NCBI GenBank assembly: GCA_905250115.1
Contig: CAJNOI010000120.1
Span: 238,327-302,326 of the forward strand
Direction: 5' to 3'
DNA: 64,000 nucleotides
Source: Adineta steineri
Taxonomy: Eukaryota; Rotifera; Eurotatoria; Adinetida; Adinetidae
The position numbers were made by a program, and so were the translations under genes. The notes below the pieces were generated by a model. It worked only from the letters and a program-made list of their open reading frames with translations. It did no database searches and was not told the origin of the DNA. Within the stretch, counting starts at the first letter, position 1; the number at the start of each line of letters is the position of its first letter. This document shows positions 41,441 through 52,816 of this stretch, piece by piece.

Positions 41441-44115
41441 CTAACAAGCACTAGCATTGAGAACACGATCAAGACGAAGAGCATCAGCACCAAAAGAACA
41501 CGCATAAGGACAATTAAAAACACCAAAATAACGATTATGAACACCAAGCTCAGCAAGACCAAAACGAGAACGAGTACGAGGATCATCACCAATATCATTA
41601 TCATCAAAACCACCACAATAAGTAAAACTATCATCACAATAAATACAAGTATCCGTGCCACAACATCGAGCAGCATTGCACGGTGCTATATCTAAAATAT
41701 ACAGTAAGAGAAATTTGATTATTAGATCAAGACTAAATTAGTCCCGCATATACACTCGACACTTAAAGCTTACTTAGATCTTCATACTTTATCATATATT
41801 ACATGAAACCAAAGAGCAATAGACAAACATTGACTGACTCAGTATAGAATACTTCGGTTTTGGAATCAGAAGGATCATTCTTAACAGAGTGGGAATTAAA
41901 AAGGGCTGAGTTATAAATTAAGTTATGAATAATCAACTTTTTGGTCGAAAAGATATTTTGGTTATAACCGTGGTTGAAAGTTATAACTACCCTTGTAATC
42001 ATTTTAACTCTAGGGCTGTTTTTCACGTGGGAAAAAGCGAGACTCCAGGAGTACGTACTTCACTGTACTTCAAAAACATTTTGAAGTAGATGAATTCTCG
42101 CTTTTTCCCTATCTGCTGTTCTTTTGCCTATTGCTCAGTTCTTTTACTAGTGAACTTTCATATATTAGTTTCAACAACAAGTATTTCGCTTTTGAAAATG
42201 TTGAGTGATTAGACTACCACTCTTCTGTTGTATAGTCTTTACTTACGAAGCACTCTTCACTAATGATCATATGCACTTGATCAATTTCGTCAGGGTCAGA
42301 AATTATAACCATAGTTTAAAGTTATAATCATGATTCAAACTGATAACATCAGTTCTAATCATTTTAACTTTTTCTCAATTTCCTCAACGTTTACCTTTTC
42401 AAAAATTTATTCTAACTTCCACACTACATAGAAAGCTTCATCTTTTTCCATCAGTCAATCTCCACCTCAAACAAAAATGATTACGTACCTGAACATGTTT
42501 TGCCAACCCAGCCACTTTTACACTGGCAGATATCACCAGAACCGTCACATGTTCCACCATTTTGACATAAACCTACACATAGAAACACACATAAAACCAA
42601 CTATCCTATAGAACAACGTGCGCTTTCAAAAGAACTTACACACATCAGAAGGACACTTATAATAAACCTCATTACTAAGACAATTAGGATCAGAATAAAC
42701 GCCATACATAAAACCACCATAATAACCAGCAGTACCGTAACAAGAACGAGTAGTACCATTATCATTACAAGGAATGCAAGAAATCGTGGCACAACAAGTA
42801 GTAGCATTGCACGCTGGTGGAGCTAAAACATACAATCAGAGAAATTTGATTATTAGATCAAAACTAAATTAGTCCCACATATAAACTCGAAATTCAAAGC
42901 TTAATAATGCTTTCTCATTCATAAGGAGCAGAATAAAAAGTTCTCAAAAACAGAAGAAACTGATTCGCATAAAAACTTCTATTCTATCCTAAGCGAATTA
43001 ACTGTTTTTGTTTTCAAAGTTTTGTGCTTATCTCAAAATGATATTTCCAGTTTCAGAGCAGAAATATTTGACTTAAAACCAGGCATTTATGAGTAATAAA
43101 CAACATTTCTTTCAATAAATATAAAATCATAAAAATGAAGCGAATGGTTGCATTGATCGTAAGAAAATCAGCGATATTTACTCAAATACTGAATAGATAA
43201 AGATATATTTTCGCATTAATTTCTGCTTTTTATGTTCGTTCTCGTAGGCGGAATATTGTTTTACATCAAACAATAGTTAGTACCCCGTTCTACACTACCA
43301 CAAGTTTTATTGATGATATCGGCTGCGACGATATCAATATACCAGCAGTGTGTATTTGAAAGACTTGATTGGTTCATTTAGAAGACGTTAGAAAATAATC
43401 CATTTCTCTTTCGGTCTTTTTAGACGTTAGCTATTGCAAACAGAAGTTTGATCTTTAGTTCGTCTCTGTGATGCTCTTCTCAGTGTTTCGCCATGAATTG
43501 ATCAAAATCGCGGACTAGTAACTGCTTACATCCTCCATTCAACCAACTTTTACTTGAGTATCTTCCAGTCTTCTACTGTCATTGACTCTCATCAGATGAA
43601 TTCACATCCATATCAGAGTGGGGTGTGCATGTACGTGCAGATGTGTGTGATATCCTTATCTTTACTCATACCTACACCAGTCCTACATGTTTATTGTAAT
43701 AAATGAGTTTTTGTTCAAAATCATCACTAAATCATTCTCTTAGAAAATGTAATAATAGATTAAGAAAAAGAATTCTTTACAAGCTGTGTTCGTTCAGTGA
43801 TTTCCCACCGATAGTCAGGATATAAGCTCTAAGTATTACCTTAATTTGGATAGTTTTCAATTCACAATGTTGAACAAGTTAACATAAGCTCTTACCTGAA
43901 TCGGTAGTGTCTCGCATCGTAGTGCGAAGATCGTCAATATCTAGTTTCTGCAAAACATGTCGTAAGAACATTTTGTATTGATTCTTCTTGTCATAATTGT
44001 CGTCATGATATTGTCGACGCAATTCTTTGTACGAACTAGGTTTTGCGACTGCCGAATGCTTCGAAACAATTGCAATGAGAGCCAAAGCCACAACTATTAT
44101 AGTAGATGAACGCAT
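41441..44115 (-). CDS. secreted cysteine-rich protein with an EGF-like module
   Basis: Four exons on the minus strand: 44115-43896, 42822-42640, 42572-42489 and 41691-41441. All junctions are GT-AG and every intron is phase 1, giving 245 aa. A signal peptide (STIIVVALALIAIVS) opens it, followed by a charged region of about 50 residues. Exon 2 is a Cys-rich module (PACNATTCCATISCIPC). Exon 3 is one EGF-like module (CQNGGTCDGSGDICQC). Exon 4 is a second copy of the Cys module (APCNAARCCGTDTCIYC). One module per exon with equal phase suggests growth by exon duplication and shuffling. It is an extracellular protein; I do not recognise the Cys module. Introns 1 and 3 are long and hold repeats. Confidence 0.8.
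41958..42370. repeat. two diverged direct repeats in intron 3
   Basis: Copies at about 41958-42007 and 42308-42370 share GGTTATAACC-type starts, AAAGTTATAA and the end AATCATTTTAACT. They lie about 350 bases apart in the intron of the Cys-rich gene. Confidence 0.4.
42029..42109. repeat. perfect 14-bp stem-loop in intron 3
   Basis: GGGAAAAAGCGAGA at 42029-42042 pairs exactly with TCTCGCTTTTTCCC at 42096-42109. The loop has smaller palindromes (AGTACGTACT and TACTTCAAAA...TTTTGAAGTA). It lies between the two direct repeats above. Confidence 0.6.
43617..43690. repeat. telomere-like hairpin element inside an intron
   Basis: G-rich arm AGTGGGGTGTGCATGTACG and C-rich arm ATACCTACACCAGTCC, within intron 42823-43895 of the Cys-rich gene. 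Confidence 0.55.
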
Positions 44116-44184
44116 TTATTTGCTGTTGTTTGCTGTTGAGAGAGAATATGGAACTAATTGCCAATTGATAGAAAATCGATTGTG

Positions 44185-44193
44185 ATTTATATA
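44185..44193 (-). promoter_or_regulatory. TATA box of the cysteine-rich gene
   Basis: On the minus strand it reads TATATAAAT, 70 bases upstream of the ATG at 44115. Confidence 0.5.
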
Positions 44194-44213
44194 ATCAGTT
44201 AGCAAAGGCGCTC

Positions 44214-44466
44214 ATTCAACCAGAACCCAGTGTTGTTGCAAAGGAAGAAATGCATTCGTAGCTAAAACATACTGTGTATTCAACCAGAACCTAGTGTGTT
44301 TCAAAGGAAAGAAAAGAATTAGTGGTCAGAGTATGCTGCGTATTCAACCAAAACATATTATTGCTTTGAAGGGATAGAAGAAGAATATTTGTTGTCTGAA
44401 ATTATTCAAGTAGAACATGTTGTTGTCAAATCTCATTGTGGTGTGATATAAGCTGATTTTGCTCAT
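44214..44466. repeat. tandem array of about four 64-bp units in a promoter
   Basis: The start ATTCAACCAGAACC recurs at 44214, 44278 and 44342, and as ATTCAAGTAGAAC at 44404, with units 62-64 bases long containing TGCAAAGGAAAGAA-type cores. The array lies just upstream of the TATA box of the Cys-rich gene, so it may hold repeated regulatory sites. Confidence 0.7.
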
Positions 44467-44867
44467 TATAAAATTTATTTTACGATAAAAGATAACGACA
44501 AAATTATTGTTTGTGATATTTATTCATTAAGTCAAGCTTTATATGAACATACTTTGTTGCAAATTAGTTCATTTATTATCATATTTTTTGACAATACTCT
44601 ACACATAAATATAGGTTTTTTCTCGAAATATAATTTATTTCACTTATTAGCTAGAAACCTTGAAGCTATTGATACAGTAAAAGTCACTTTAATGATATTT
44701 ATTTTATGGTGAAAACTGAGATTAGTATATACATAAATTACAATTACTTTATTTTAGTTTTTTATAGAATATTTAAAAGAAAAAGATATAGAATTATTCT
44801 TAATATAAAGTTTACAATATCATTTATATTGGTCTTTGTTTTTTTATAGTTCTGTGCATATATACAA
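44467..44867. other. spacer without gene
   Basis: AT-rich, nothing recognised. Confidence 0.4.
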
Positions 44868-45095
44868 TTATACACTTGCATCAGTTATACCTCCATTCCA
44901 ATATTCATGTACATTTGTGTATTCTTCAGATGCAATCTGACATAATCGATTATAAATAATACTTTTAAAAGATTGTTTCGTAGATGAATTATCAAATGTA
45001 TCACAATCGCCTTGTAAAACATATAGATCTCTTGTAGAATTTCATGCAGCTGTCCATTGTTGCATATCAATCATACGTGTAAACCAGCTAGTCAT
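44868..45095 (-). pseudogene. short conserved-looking frame with in-frame TGA, unknown family
   Basis: On the minus strand, from the ATG at 45095: MTSWFTRMIDMQQWTAA, a TGA, then in the same frame 58 codons of good protein sense (DLYVLQGDCDTFDN, ASEEYTNVHEYWNGG) to a TAA at 44868. I do not recognise the family. A nearby copy may have been lost in the gap. Confidence 0.4.
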
Positions 45096-45188
45096 AGTTA
45101 ATAATAAATATTTTTATTTCAACGTACTTTATTCAAACAGATCGACGAAAATAGTTTTTTTTATCATCAAACATATATATATATATAT

Positions 45189-45288
45189 NNNNNNNNNNNN
45201 NNNNNNNNNNNNNNNNNNNNNNNNNNNNNNNNNNNNNNNNNNNNNNNNNNNNNNNNNNNNNNNNNNNNNNNNNNNNNNNNNNNNNNNN
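45189..45288. other. assembly gap (100 Ns)
   Basis: Exactly 100 Ns preceded by an (AT)n run. The round length indicates a gap of unknown true size. It cuts the 5' part of the LRR gene. Confidence 0.98.
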
Positions 45289-46238
45289 TTGGCTCATGCT
45301 TTGGAAACGAATAGAGTAACTATCGATGACTATATGTCGCTTGTTTTACTTTGGTGTTTTATAGACACTGACCAAATTAACTCTTCAGAAGAATCAGATT
45401 GGAGATCAAGGAGTAAAGCATTTTGCTAACATGCTCGAAAATAATATAGTTAGATCTTCATTCGCCTCTTCTTTTTAAAAGCTATCATTGAATTTTTAAT
45501 CTAGAATTTCAAATATCTCGAGTTGAATAATAATAAGATTTCTGATTGGAAAGCTGTTGAAGCTATTATTGATACTAGAGCGAAGCAGGTAAGATGTGAA
45601 TATTGAACACCATTTTTAATTGATAATAACGTTTTTTTCTAGAACTATGTCTTTAACCTCAATTACTTTGGAATTGGAGATAACATAATCGAGCTTATGA
45701 CGTCTATTTTCCGAAAAACAAATGTAATTGTTAATTGATCACTTGCTTAATATATATTTCTTTTATTTTTCTTCAGAAATTCACACGTATTAGTCTTCAG
45801 TCAAATAAAATAGGTGATAGAGGTGCACAGTTGTTAGCTTCGTTAGTAAAAAATTCTACGGTAATTATTCTGGTTGTTTGATATACCTTGTGTTACACTC
45901 GAATCTGATAATAGACAATCATCACACTGGATCTTCGATCGAATCATATTGAAGATGAAGGAGCTTGCCATCTTGCTGATGCGTTAAAATTTAATAAGGT
46001 GACATAGAACATAAAGAAATGTGACTAGATTTGTTTGATAATTTCTTGCAGACACTATCTGAGCTCAGACTTCATGGAAATCCAATTACAGCTATAGGCG
46101 CAAAGTATTTGGCAAATGTTCGGAAAAGCAGAACGGTCAGTCATTCTTTATTTTATTGGTCTTGTTGTAATGTTTCGAAATTTCATTTAGACACCAATCC
46201 AGTTAAATATCGCCGGTAAGAACATCAAAAAAACGTAA
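45289..46238 (+). CDS. leucine-rich repeat (ribonuclease-inhibitor type) protein, 5' end in gap
   Basis: Eight exons seen: 45289-45315 (partial), 45365-45448, 45505-45588, 45643-45723, 45777-45860, 45915-45998, 46052-46135 and 46191-46238. All introns are short and phase 0. Each full exon encodes one LRR of 27-28 residues on the pattern L-x-x-L-x-L-x-x-N-x-I-x-D-x-G (LTLQKNQIGDQG, ISLQSNKIGDRG, LDLRSNHIEDEG). The last exon gives TPIQLNIAG and a stop. One-exon-per-repeat RNI-type genes are typical of NLR-like and related cytoplasmic proteins. The N-terminal domain is lost in the gap, so the class cannot be set. Confidence 0.8.
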
Positions 46239-46716
46239 AAAAATATAGAAAAATAAGAAAAGTAGTAAGGGAGAACGTAAAGTGAAGAAGATTATATTCA
46301 AAATTCAAAATATGATCAGCTCTATTTCCTTCTTGTTATCATCTTCTAATTAGAAGAAAATATTTACTTTAATTTCGACCGTTGTCCTCTAAAAGCCATC
46401 TGTTTTTTGAATGACTTTTCAGAATGTTAAGCTCAACAATTAATATCAATAAATGAATGATTATTTTCTGTATGATACAGAACTTTGAATTACGTTGCAT
46501 AGTATCGAGAGTTGTGTTTACTTCCTAGGTAATCAATCCATCGTAAACGATAAAGTGTGGAAATCAAGCTAACTTTCACTTAGTATCTTTCAAGAAAAAT
46601 AGATTGAAACGGAAACGTATTAGTGCAATTCTACTTTCGCCATTAATATATACAGTTTTTCTGAAACTTATTAAAGAAGTTAGTCATTTTTTCGCTGATT
46701 TTTATGTTCTTTATAG
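46239..46716. other. spacer or intron
   Basis: No exon recognised. It may be intronic if the zinc-finger exon belongs to an upstream transcript. Confidence 0.35.
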
Positions 46717-46922
46717 ATGGACTGGATCTACAATGTCCATCAAAACATCATCTTCGTTTGTGTGATGAAAGTCAACGCAAAAGGATGTGGACTCATCGAT
46801 ATGCAACAATTCGGTTTGTATGTAATATATGCAAGAAAACGTCTTACAATTTATCATGGCATTGCTCTTGTTCAACAAATGGATATGATGTATGCGAAGA
46901 ATGCGCGAGTAAACAAAACTGA
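46717..46922 (+). CDS. orphan cysteine-rich zinc-finger exon (ZZ/C1-like)
   Basis: An acceptor (TCTTTATAG) leads into 68 codons ending at TGA. They contain CPSKHHLRLC, FVCNICKKTSYNLSWHCS and YDVCEECASKQ: paired C-x-x-C knuckles plus His, as in ZZ or DC1/C1-type fingers that end many bdelloid proteins. The frame needs one base from an upstream exon that I could not find. It could be the last exon of a gene reaching into 46239-46716, or a leftover. Confidence 0.5.
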
Positions 46923-47055
46923 AAAGCTTCGCCGTCCAAATATACAAAACGAAACTCTATCAGAATTCTATCTTTCGATAAATATCTATTCGTTGTCTAA
47001 CAGTTTTAATAATTTAATCAAGATTTGATGAAACAATATAATCATGAAACTAAAT

Positions 47056-47117
47056 CTTGAGAGTAGTTGTGGATGTGAATGTAAGATAAATACAATACCC
47101 ACACCCATATTCTCAAG
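47056..47117. repeat. telomere-like hairpin element with outer CTTGAG/CTCAAG
   Basis: Left CTTGAGAGTAGTTGTGGATG and right ATACCCACACCCATATTCTC followed by AAG. The complete outer box CTTGAG...CTCAAG is kept. It lies between the convergent ends of the zinc-finger exon and the next gene. Confidence 0.7.
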
Positions 47118-47181
47118 TCCATATAGAAACACGTAATTTCGACAATTTACTTCTTATCAAAAAAATTCCAAATACTGTTTT

Positions 47182-47604
47182 TTAATCTATTGAAAAACCG
47201 TTTTGTTTCAACCATTCTTTTCTACATGATTTAACATGTGGAGTGATACCTTTTGGTTTAAATGTTTTTCCACATTGTACATTAGGACAATTATATTCTC
47301 CATCAGGATTTTTCGTCAAACGATCAATGATTTTGAATTTGGGTATGGATTTTTTATCGCAGGTACGTTTATGAGTATGCAGATCATGCTCATTTTTACA
47401 GGTTCGACCACGTACATTATAATTTACTCCATTTTTCAATACTTTAGCAGTCGAACTTGAACATTTTTTAGTGAACTCTAATGCATTTTGATAAAGTCTA
47501 CCTAAGATTGATGGTGATCGATACGAATTTTTTCCCATTAAATAACCTGGATATGTTGAAACAATAAGTTGTTGAATTTCTTTAAGACGTTTGTGTGGGT
47601 GCAT
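47182..47604 (-). CDS. hypothetical protein with C2HC-type zinc fingers
   Basis: Single frame, 140 aa. The C-terminal half has two Cys/His clusters: RTCKNEHDLHTHKRTC and YNCPNVQCGKTFKPKG with HVKSC, the latter a C-x4-C...H-x3-C finger likely to bind zinc. The first half is helical and basic. The ATG (MHPHKRL) is formed by the C-rich arm of a telomere-like hairpin, so the true start may be elsewhere or lost and this may be a 5'-truncated copy. Family not recognised. Confidence 0.5.
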   Translation of the reverse strand: MHPHKRLKEIQQLIVSTYPGYLMGKNSYRSPSILGRLYQNALEFTKKCSSSTAKVLKNGVNYNVRGRTCKNEHDLHTHKRTCDKKSIPKFKIIDRLTKNPDGEYNCPNVQCGKTFKPKGITPHVKSCRKEWLKQNGFSID

Positions 47605-47638
47605 ATCCTGCTAACATCATCCACAACCATACCCTCCT
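47592..47638. repeat. telomere-like hairpin element overlapping a gene start
   Basis: Arms TGTGTGGGTGCATAT and CATCCACAACCATACCCTCC with a short loop. Its left arm supplies the first codons of the zinc-finger frame at 47604. Confidence 0.6.
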
Positions 47639-48358
47639 GGTATTTTGACCATATTTCTTTTCTTATTTGTCTGCTGAGATTTAATTTTTTTTTCAAAAAA
47701 TTCGTCTTCTAATTCTCTAGAAAATGATGTATTTTTATTTGTTTAAATAACGTTTACCATTCGCTAAAATATGATTCTATCAAAAGCCTGTTTTAGAAAG
47801 TTCTGCAGTTCGGATTGTTCGTTTGAAACGGATCTTAGAATATGATGAATATTTTTTACATAAATGGGAAATATACTATTCCGCAAAACATCTCAAGACG
47901 AATCTTTCATAAAAAACAACTTGAATGAACGAATTTCAAAACAGATATGATTAAAATATTGAGAAGCCATTCTTCCTGGGACACTCGATATTATGACCAG
48001 AAAAGATATTGTTGCTTGAAATAAATTCGTTCTTATCGATCGTATTCTATTTAATAAATAGTTATATGTAACTTCATTATCTCAAATGACTAAATTCTGA
48101 TAAGAAAATTTTCAGCAATATCCATGTTTCACTTTCAAATATTCTTTTACTTTCTTATTTTCGAAAAACGCACACATGGACAAAATAAAGAAAAGAACGA
48201 AGAAAAGAAAATATGTATCTATATGTGTGGTTCATTATCGACACGTTGGATTTACATCATAACGATTTCTTTCTGTTCTATTATCGTCGAATATATAATT
48301 ATTTTATAGTATTTATTCCCACTTTCTTATTTATATTAGCATCATTAAATAATTCAAT
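47639..48358. other. spacer without gene
   Basis: AT-rich. Nothing recognised before the F-box gene. Confidence 0.5.
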
Positions 48359-50257
48359 ATGGAACAAGTGAAACGACAACGGAATAGTAGTACCGAAGAT
48401 TCTAATGATATGAAAAGAAAACAAGTTCATAGTACACGTCAACCTGAAGCTTCATTTGATATTAATTTATCTACAAAATCTATCAGTTATTTTGAAGATT
48501 TATCTAATGAAATTATTTATGAAATATTTGAATACTTTGATTTTCATTATATCTATGAAAAATTTTCAAATTTGAACCAACGATTTGTAAATCTTATTAT
48601 CAATTCAAATTATCCGATTAAAATCAATATATCATCTATATCAAAACCAAATTTTCAACGTTATTATACAAATATAATTATACCTTATCAACAACGAATA
48701 AAATCACTTCGTATAACAAACATATTTGCTGCTGATATTATTTTGTCTTCACAAGATAATATTTTAAAATTAACTCGACTTGAAACACTTATTTTAACTA
48801 ATATTTCATCATCATATCTTCGTAATCTTCAATATTTGACTAATCTACCAAAATTATCTTCATTAATCATCATTTATGATGGTTATACAAAGATTGATCA
48901 AGGTGAAGTTTATCATCAAATATTTCAACTACCATTTTTAAAGTATTTTAATGTATTATGGGGAATGGCGTTTACCGATATCGTATCATCATTACCATTT
49001 ACTATCAATAAATATAGTTCAATTGAACATCTTGTTATTAAAAATGGTATCCAACTTGATACACTTTATGTTATATTATCATATGTTCCTCAAATTCGTC
49101 GTTTATCGATTTCTAGGTTACTCGAACCTGAAAAAAGACAAAATATAACGTTTTCGATTACATTGAATCATTTAACATATATATCTCTTAAATTAGCTCC
49201 TTTCGATTTTCATGATTTCGAACTATTGGCTAAAGATCTCTTCCATAATCTTCAAGTATTACATCTCTATGCCAGTCATGAAATAACATATTTAGATGCA
49301 AATCGATGGCAAAATTTAATATTATCTCATATACCAAATTTAATAATATTCGATTTTCAATATTTTTATTTTACAGCTTTCGAAAAAGATATGATGTCCA
49401 ATTATGAAAATCTAATAAAAAAATTTACTTCTTCATTTTGGATCGAACGACAATGGTTTTTTTCTACTCAATATTCTTTTGGACACGATGCAAAAGATTT
49501 TCTTTTCTTTTCAGTAAAACCATATAAGTACATAAGATAAATTTACTTATATACTATAATCTAACTTTTATTTTTGTTTAGAAGATCAACATTTATATTA
49601 GATGGAATATTTGAAGAAAAATTAAACTTTGATTCAGTTCATCATATCGAGATAGGCAGTATACACGCAATCGACAAGTATAGAAATTATTTTCCAAATG
49701 TTACAAAATTAAGTTTCATAAATTATTCGGTTCCAACTGGTAATATTATAGATAACAGTTTACCATGTATTATTTCTTTAGATCAACTTACTGAAATAGT
49801 TGTTGACCTTGTATCGATATATTTTATGGACTTAGTTAAATTATTAAGTGTTGCAGTAAATCTTCATACAGTAAAACTTTACGATGTATCAATTGATGAA
49901 ATAAATCCTATAACAATTCAGCAAAATTTAATTTTTCAGTTGGCATCGAAAACAAATGTTGTCAAAAATCTGACTTTAACATATGAGTGTCGTTTGAAAG
50001 TAATTGAATTATTATTTGCCTTATGTCCACGATTACAACATTTTGAATTACATTATGTTATCACACCTTTTTTACCACCTTTAATAAGATTTATTTTGTC
50101 AAAAACTAATAACAATAATCGTCATTTATCTTCTTGGTCTATTCTACAAGAGACTATTGAAACAGAAGAAATCTTGAAAATGGTGATTAAAAATGATCAA
50201 GTACTCAACGATTATAAGGTGGAATATTTTGATAATGAAGTACATGTCTGGTGGTAA
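48359..50257 (+). CDS. F-box protein with LRR-like C-terminal region
   Basis: Two exons, 48359-49527 and 49582-50257, with donor GTACAT, acceptor GTTTAG and clean phase (614 aa). A basic, hydrophilic leader of about 45 residues precedes the F-box (YFEDLSNEIIYEIFEYFD). LRR-like segments follow (LTRLETLILTNI, LPKLSSLIIIY, VPQIRRLSISR, IPNLIIFDF), and the end reads EVHVWW. The intron follows the FWIERQWFF segment, the same place as in the gene at 16223, and the C-terminal WW is shared, so the two are paralogues. Presumed SCF substrate receptor. Confidence 0.8.
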
Positions 50258-51045
50258 AATTCAGTCAAGAATATTACTAAACAAATCTATCGATTATAAA
50301 AACACAGTTTTGTCTTGATGTTGTTCTTTTTTGTATAATAAATTTCTGAAAACTATACAATTTCATTTTTCTCGTTTTTTTAATTACCTTGAGGATGAGT
50401 GTGGATTCAACTTTCCTTCTTCTACATGATAGATGACAAGTATTACTGACTGCATCAACAAGAAAGAAGAAAGCATCATGAGTAGTTTGATAGACACATA
50501 TACTGGAAAATATTAATTATAAATGTTCCTAAGCGAACATGTTAATACTACCAATTCTTATAAACACACTTGAGAATATTTGCTTGAAAGATAATGTAAA
50601 ATTAATTTAGAAAAAAGTCCATTCCTATTTATTTCGTTGTTATCTGTTAAAAATTAAAATTAATTAGATGAAGAAATATTCATCGTGTTAGAAAATTATC
50701 TGTTATTCAAAAATGTACCACTCTTTGCCCTTTTCAATTGAAACTAGAAAATGATGAAACGACTACGAGTTAAAAATTAAAGAAAAAAAAAAGACAGATG
50801 CGTGCTTATTTCACATCAATTGACAGAAGATGACATCTTTAATACGTACACGATATGCGTTTAGAAATAGAAAGAAAGAAAGAAAAAGAAACGAAGAGCT
50901 TCGATTCTCATCTGTCATTGTTTGCGTGAGAAGAAGTCATTATAGAATATAATTTCATAAAAGATTGACTGTTATTGTTACTCTTTCACTATTACTATTA
51001 TAGAGTAGAAAAAGAAAAATAAACAGCTTCAACTCAACACATATA
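50258..51045. other. spacer without gene
   Basis: AT-rich, with a half hairpin element at 50388. Confidence 0.5.
50388..50408. repeat. telomere-like element, G-rich arm only
   Basis: CCTTGAGGATGAGTGTGGAT, including the outer CTTGAG box, 130 bases 3' of the F-box gene. No C-rich partner. Confidence 0.45.
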
Positions 51046-52065
51046 ATGTTTATCTACAGTCCATACAACAGTACTGACATGGCTCCTTCACAATTTTCAG
51101 CCATTCTGATCTATTCTACTTACGCAATATCTTTTCTAATTATTTTATTCGTCTCTATTGTTATTTTTTATGTAACTTTGACTGTTAAAAAACTTCAAAC
51201 ATTCTTAAATCTACTAATTTGCAATACCTGTCTAATCAGCATATTGTATTCAAGTACAATAGTTCTTCAAGTCTTTATGGTCGTCTTTATTCCATTTTAT
51301 CCAATTGGAAAAGATAGTCGAACATTTTGTATTCTTCGTGCCTATCTCACCGCTGTTTCTACTACTCTACTTACCTCATCATTTCTTCTTCAAGCTCTTA
51401 GTCGTTTGTTTCACACAGTATTTCCCATGCATCGTCGATGTCTGTTAACATGGAAATTTCATTATTTTTTAATAGCTGTTCAATGGATGATGGGATTTTT
51501 AACACCGATTACAATATTAATTAATCATGAAAATATTATCTATCGAACAGGTATATTCTGTACAATTGGATTAGATCATATGTTTCATCTTTACTATATC
51601 TATTTAACGGAATATTTTATACCAATATTAATTATTTTTATAATCTACATAATAATTATCTATCGAGTAAATTATTATTCTTCTGCGTCTCAACAACATC
51701 GTTCTAATCCTGCTCGCGAAGCGAAATTACTCAAGAACATTCTTATTTTTATCGGTATTTTCACTGTTGGAGGTTTGCCATCGATTATTTATACTTGTCT
51801 GATGGCACCAAAACGTATTCTTTCGATTCATTTCTTTATACTAACATTAGTATCTATACCTTTAGCTGTGGCAATCGAAAAACTGTATGTACTTTGGTTG
51901 AATACACCGCTTCGACATGCATTTATTAACTGTTGTTGGTGTGTTGCGAGAAAGAGAAAAAACAAAAGTATGCAGATGTTTAGTAAAAATAGAACGTCGA
52001 CTCAAACAAAAAAAACAATGATTAATCATTCAATAAGTGATTTAGAGTGCGATCTGACTCTTTAA
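51046..52065 (+). CDS. 7TM receptor, bdelloid-expanded family
   Basis: Single exon, 339 aa. Short N-terminus with an N-x-S/T site (YNSTD), then TM1 (YAISFLIILFVSIVIFYV). A Cys before TM3 (FCILRAY) can pair with loop 2 (IFCTIGL). The end of TM3 reads QALSRLFHTVFPMHRRCLLTW over 21 positions (key residues Q-A-L-S-R-L-F and L-L-T-W), as in the receptor at 29920. TM7 is followed by PLRHAFINCCWC, a likely palmitoylated helix 8, and a Ser/Thr-rich tail. Ligand unknown. Confidence 0.8.
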   Translation: MFIYSPYNSTDMAPSQFSAILIYSTYAISFLIILFVSIVIFYVTLTVKKLQTFLNLLICNTCLISILYSSTIVLQVFMVVFIPFYPIGKDSRTFCILRAYLTAVSTTLLTSSFLLQALSRLFHTVFPMHRRCLLTWKFHYFLIAVQWMMGFLTPITILINHENIIYRTGIFCTIGLDHMFHLYYIYLTEYFIPILIIFIIYIIIIYRVNYYSSASQQHRSNPAREAKLLKNILIFIGIFTVGGLPSIIYTCLMAPKRILSIHFFILTLVSIPLAVAIEKLYVLWLNTPLRHAFINCCWCVARKRKNKSMQMFSKNRTSTQTKKTMINHSISDLECDLTL

Positions 52066-52816
52066 AGTTTTTCTTTATTGTTTTTATTGTAATTGTTACT
52101 GTTTTGAGAGAAGACGAAGATGTCAAATTGATATGAATGCACTAATTTGTCAACGGTTCATAAGTCTACCTGAATCTTACTTCTACTGATATAAGTATAG
52201 GAGGAATTATAACGTTTGTTTTTCAATACATTCACGAAGAAGTAATTTTTACTTTATTAAAATATTTAAAAAATTGTTTGTAGTTATAAGCTTTTCTGTA
52301 GAGTTAATTCGGTATAATAAATCTAGGATACAATCAACCAAAATAGAATGAAATATAACTGTCAAGCTTATGACATTATTACGTAGAGAAGATAACGTTA
52401 GATATAAGCCTGCTAATGATACGTTTCGAACAGAAAACAAGGGTGGGTGTGGGTTCATGTTGTCTTCAGCCACACCCACACCCTTAGTTTTATTCGATTG
52501 AAGGTCTTAGTTTTTTGATTGATGCTTGTAAAGTTTGTTCGTATAAAAAAACGCGGTGTATTTGTGCATCCTTCAAAAATATATTATGAATAAAGTTAAA
52601 TTAAATAGCAAAGATTTATGAAGAATATGAAATTTCGTTGAATGAGGAGGTATTTTTATTAGAATACAATTATTTGAAAAATTGTTAAGCGTTTAATATC
52701 AAAAATTTCGGATTTTGCAAAGAAAAGGAGGACATCTATATGAAAAAGAAGGACCATTCGCCATCCAGACGAATGGTGCAATTACATTCATATTGACAAA
52801 TAAAGAATACGACACG
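52066..52816. other. spacer without gene
   Basis: AT-rich, with the hairpin at 52439-52486. The frame of the next gene is open upstream to about 52715 without an ATG. Confidence 0.5.
52439..52486. repeat. telomere-like hairpin element, near-perfect
   Basis: AAGGGTGGGTGTGGGTT and its near-exact inverted partner GCCACACCCACACCCTTA around a loop of about 14 bases. The best-preserved copy, 370 bases 3' of the receptor. Confidence 0.75.

Noticed and set aside
41326-41695. Thr/Ile-rich and Val/Leu-rich frames of about 110 codons
   Set aside because: Shadows of the last exon of the Cys-rich gene. The correct frame starts at the acceptor at 41692-41693 and ends at TAG 41441.
44885-45070. Alternative minus-strand frame overlapping the TGA-containing fragment
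   Set aside because: The other frame (45095-44868) has far better residue composition on both sides of its single stop.
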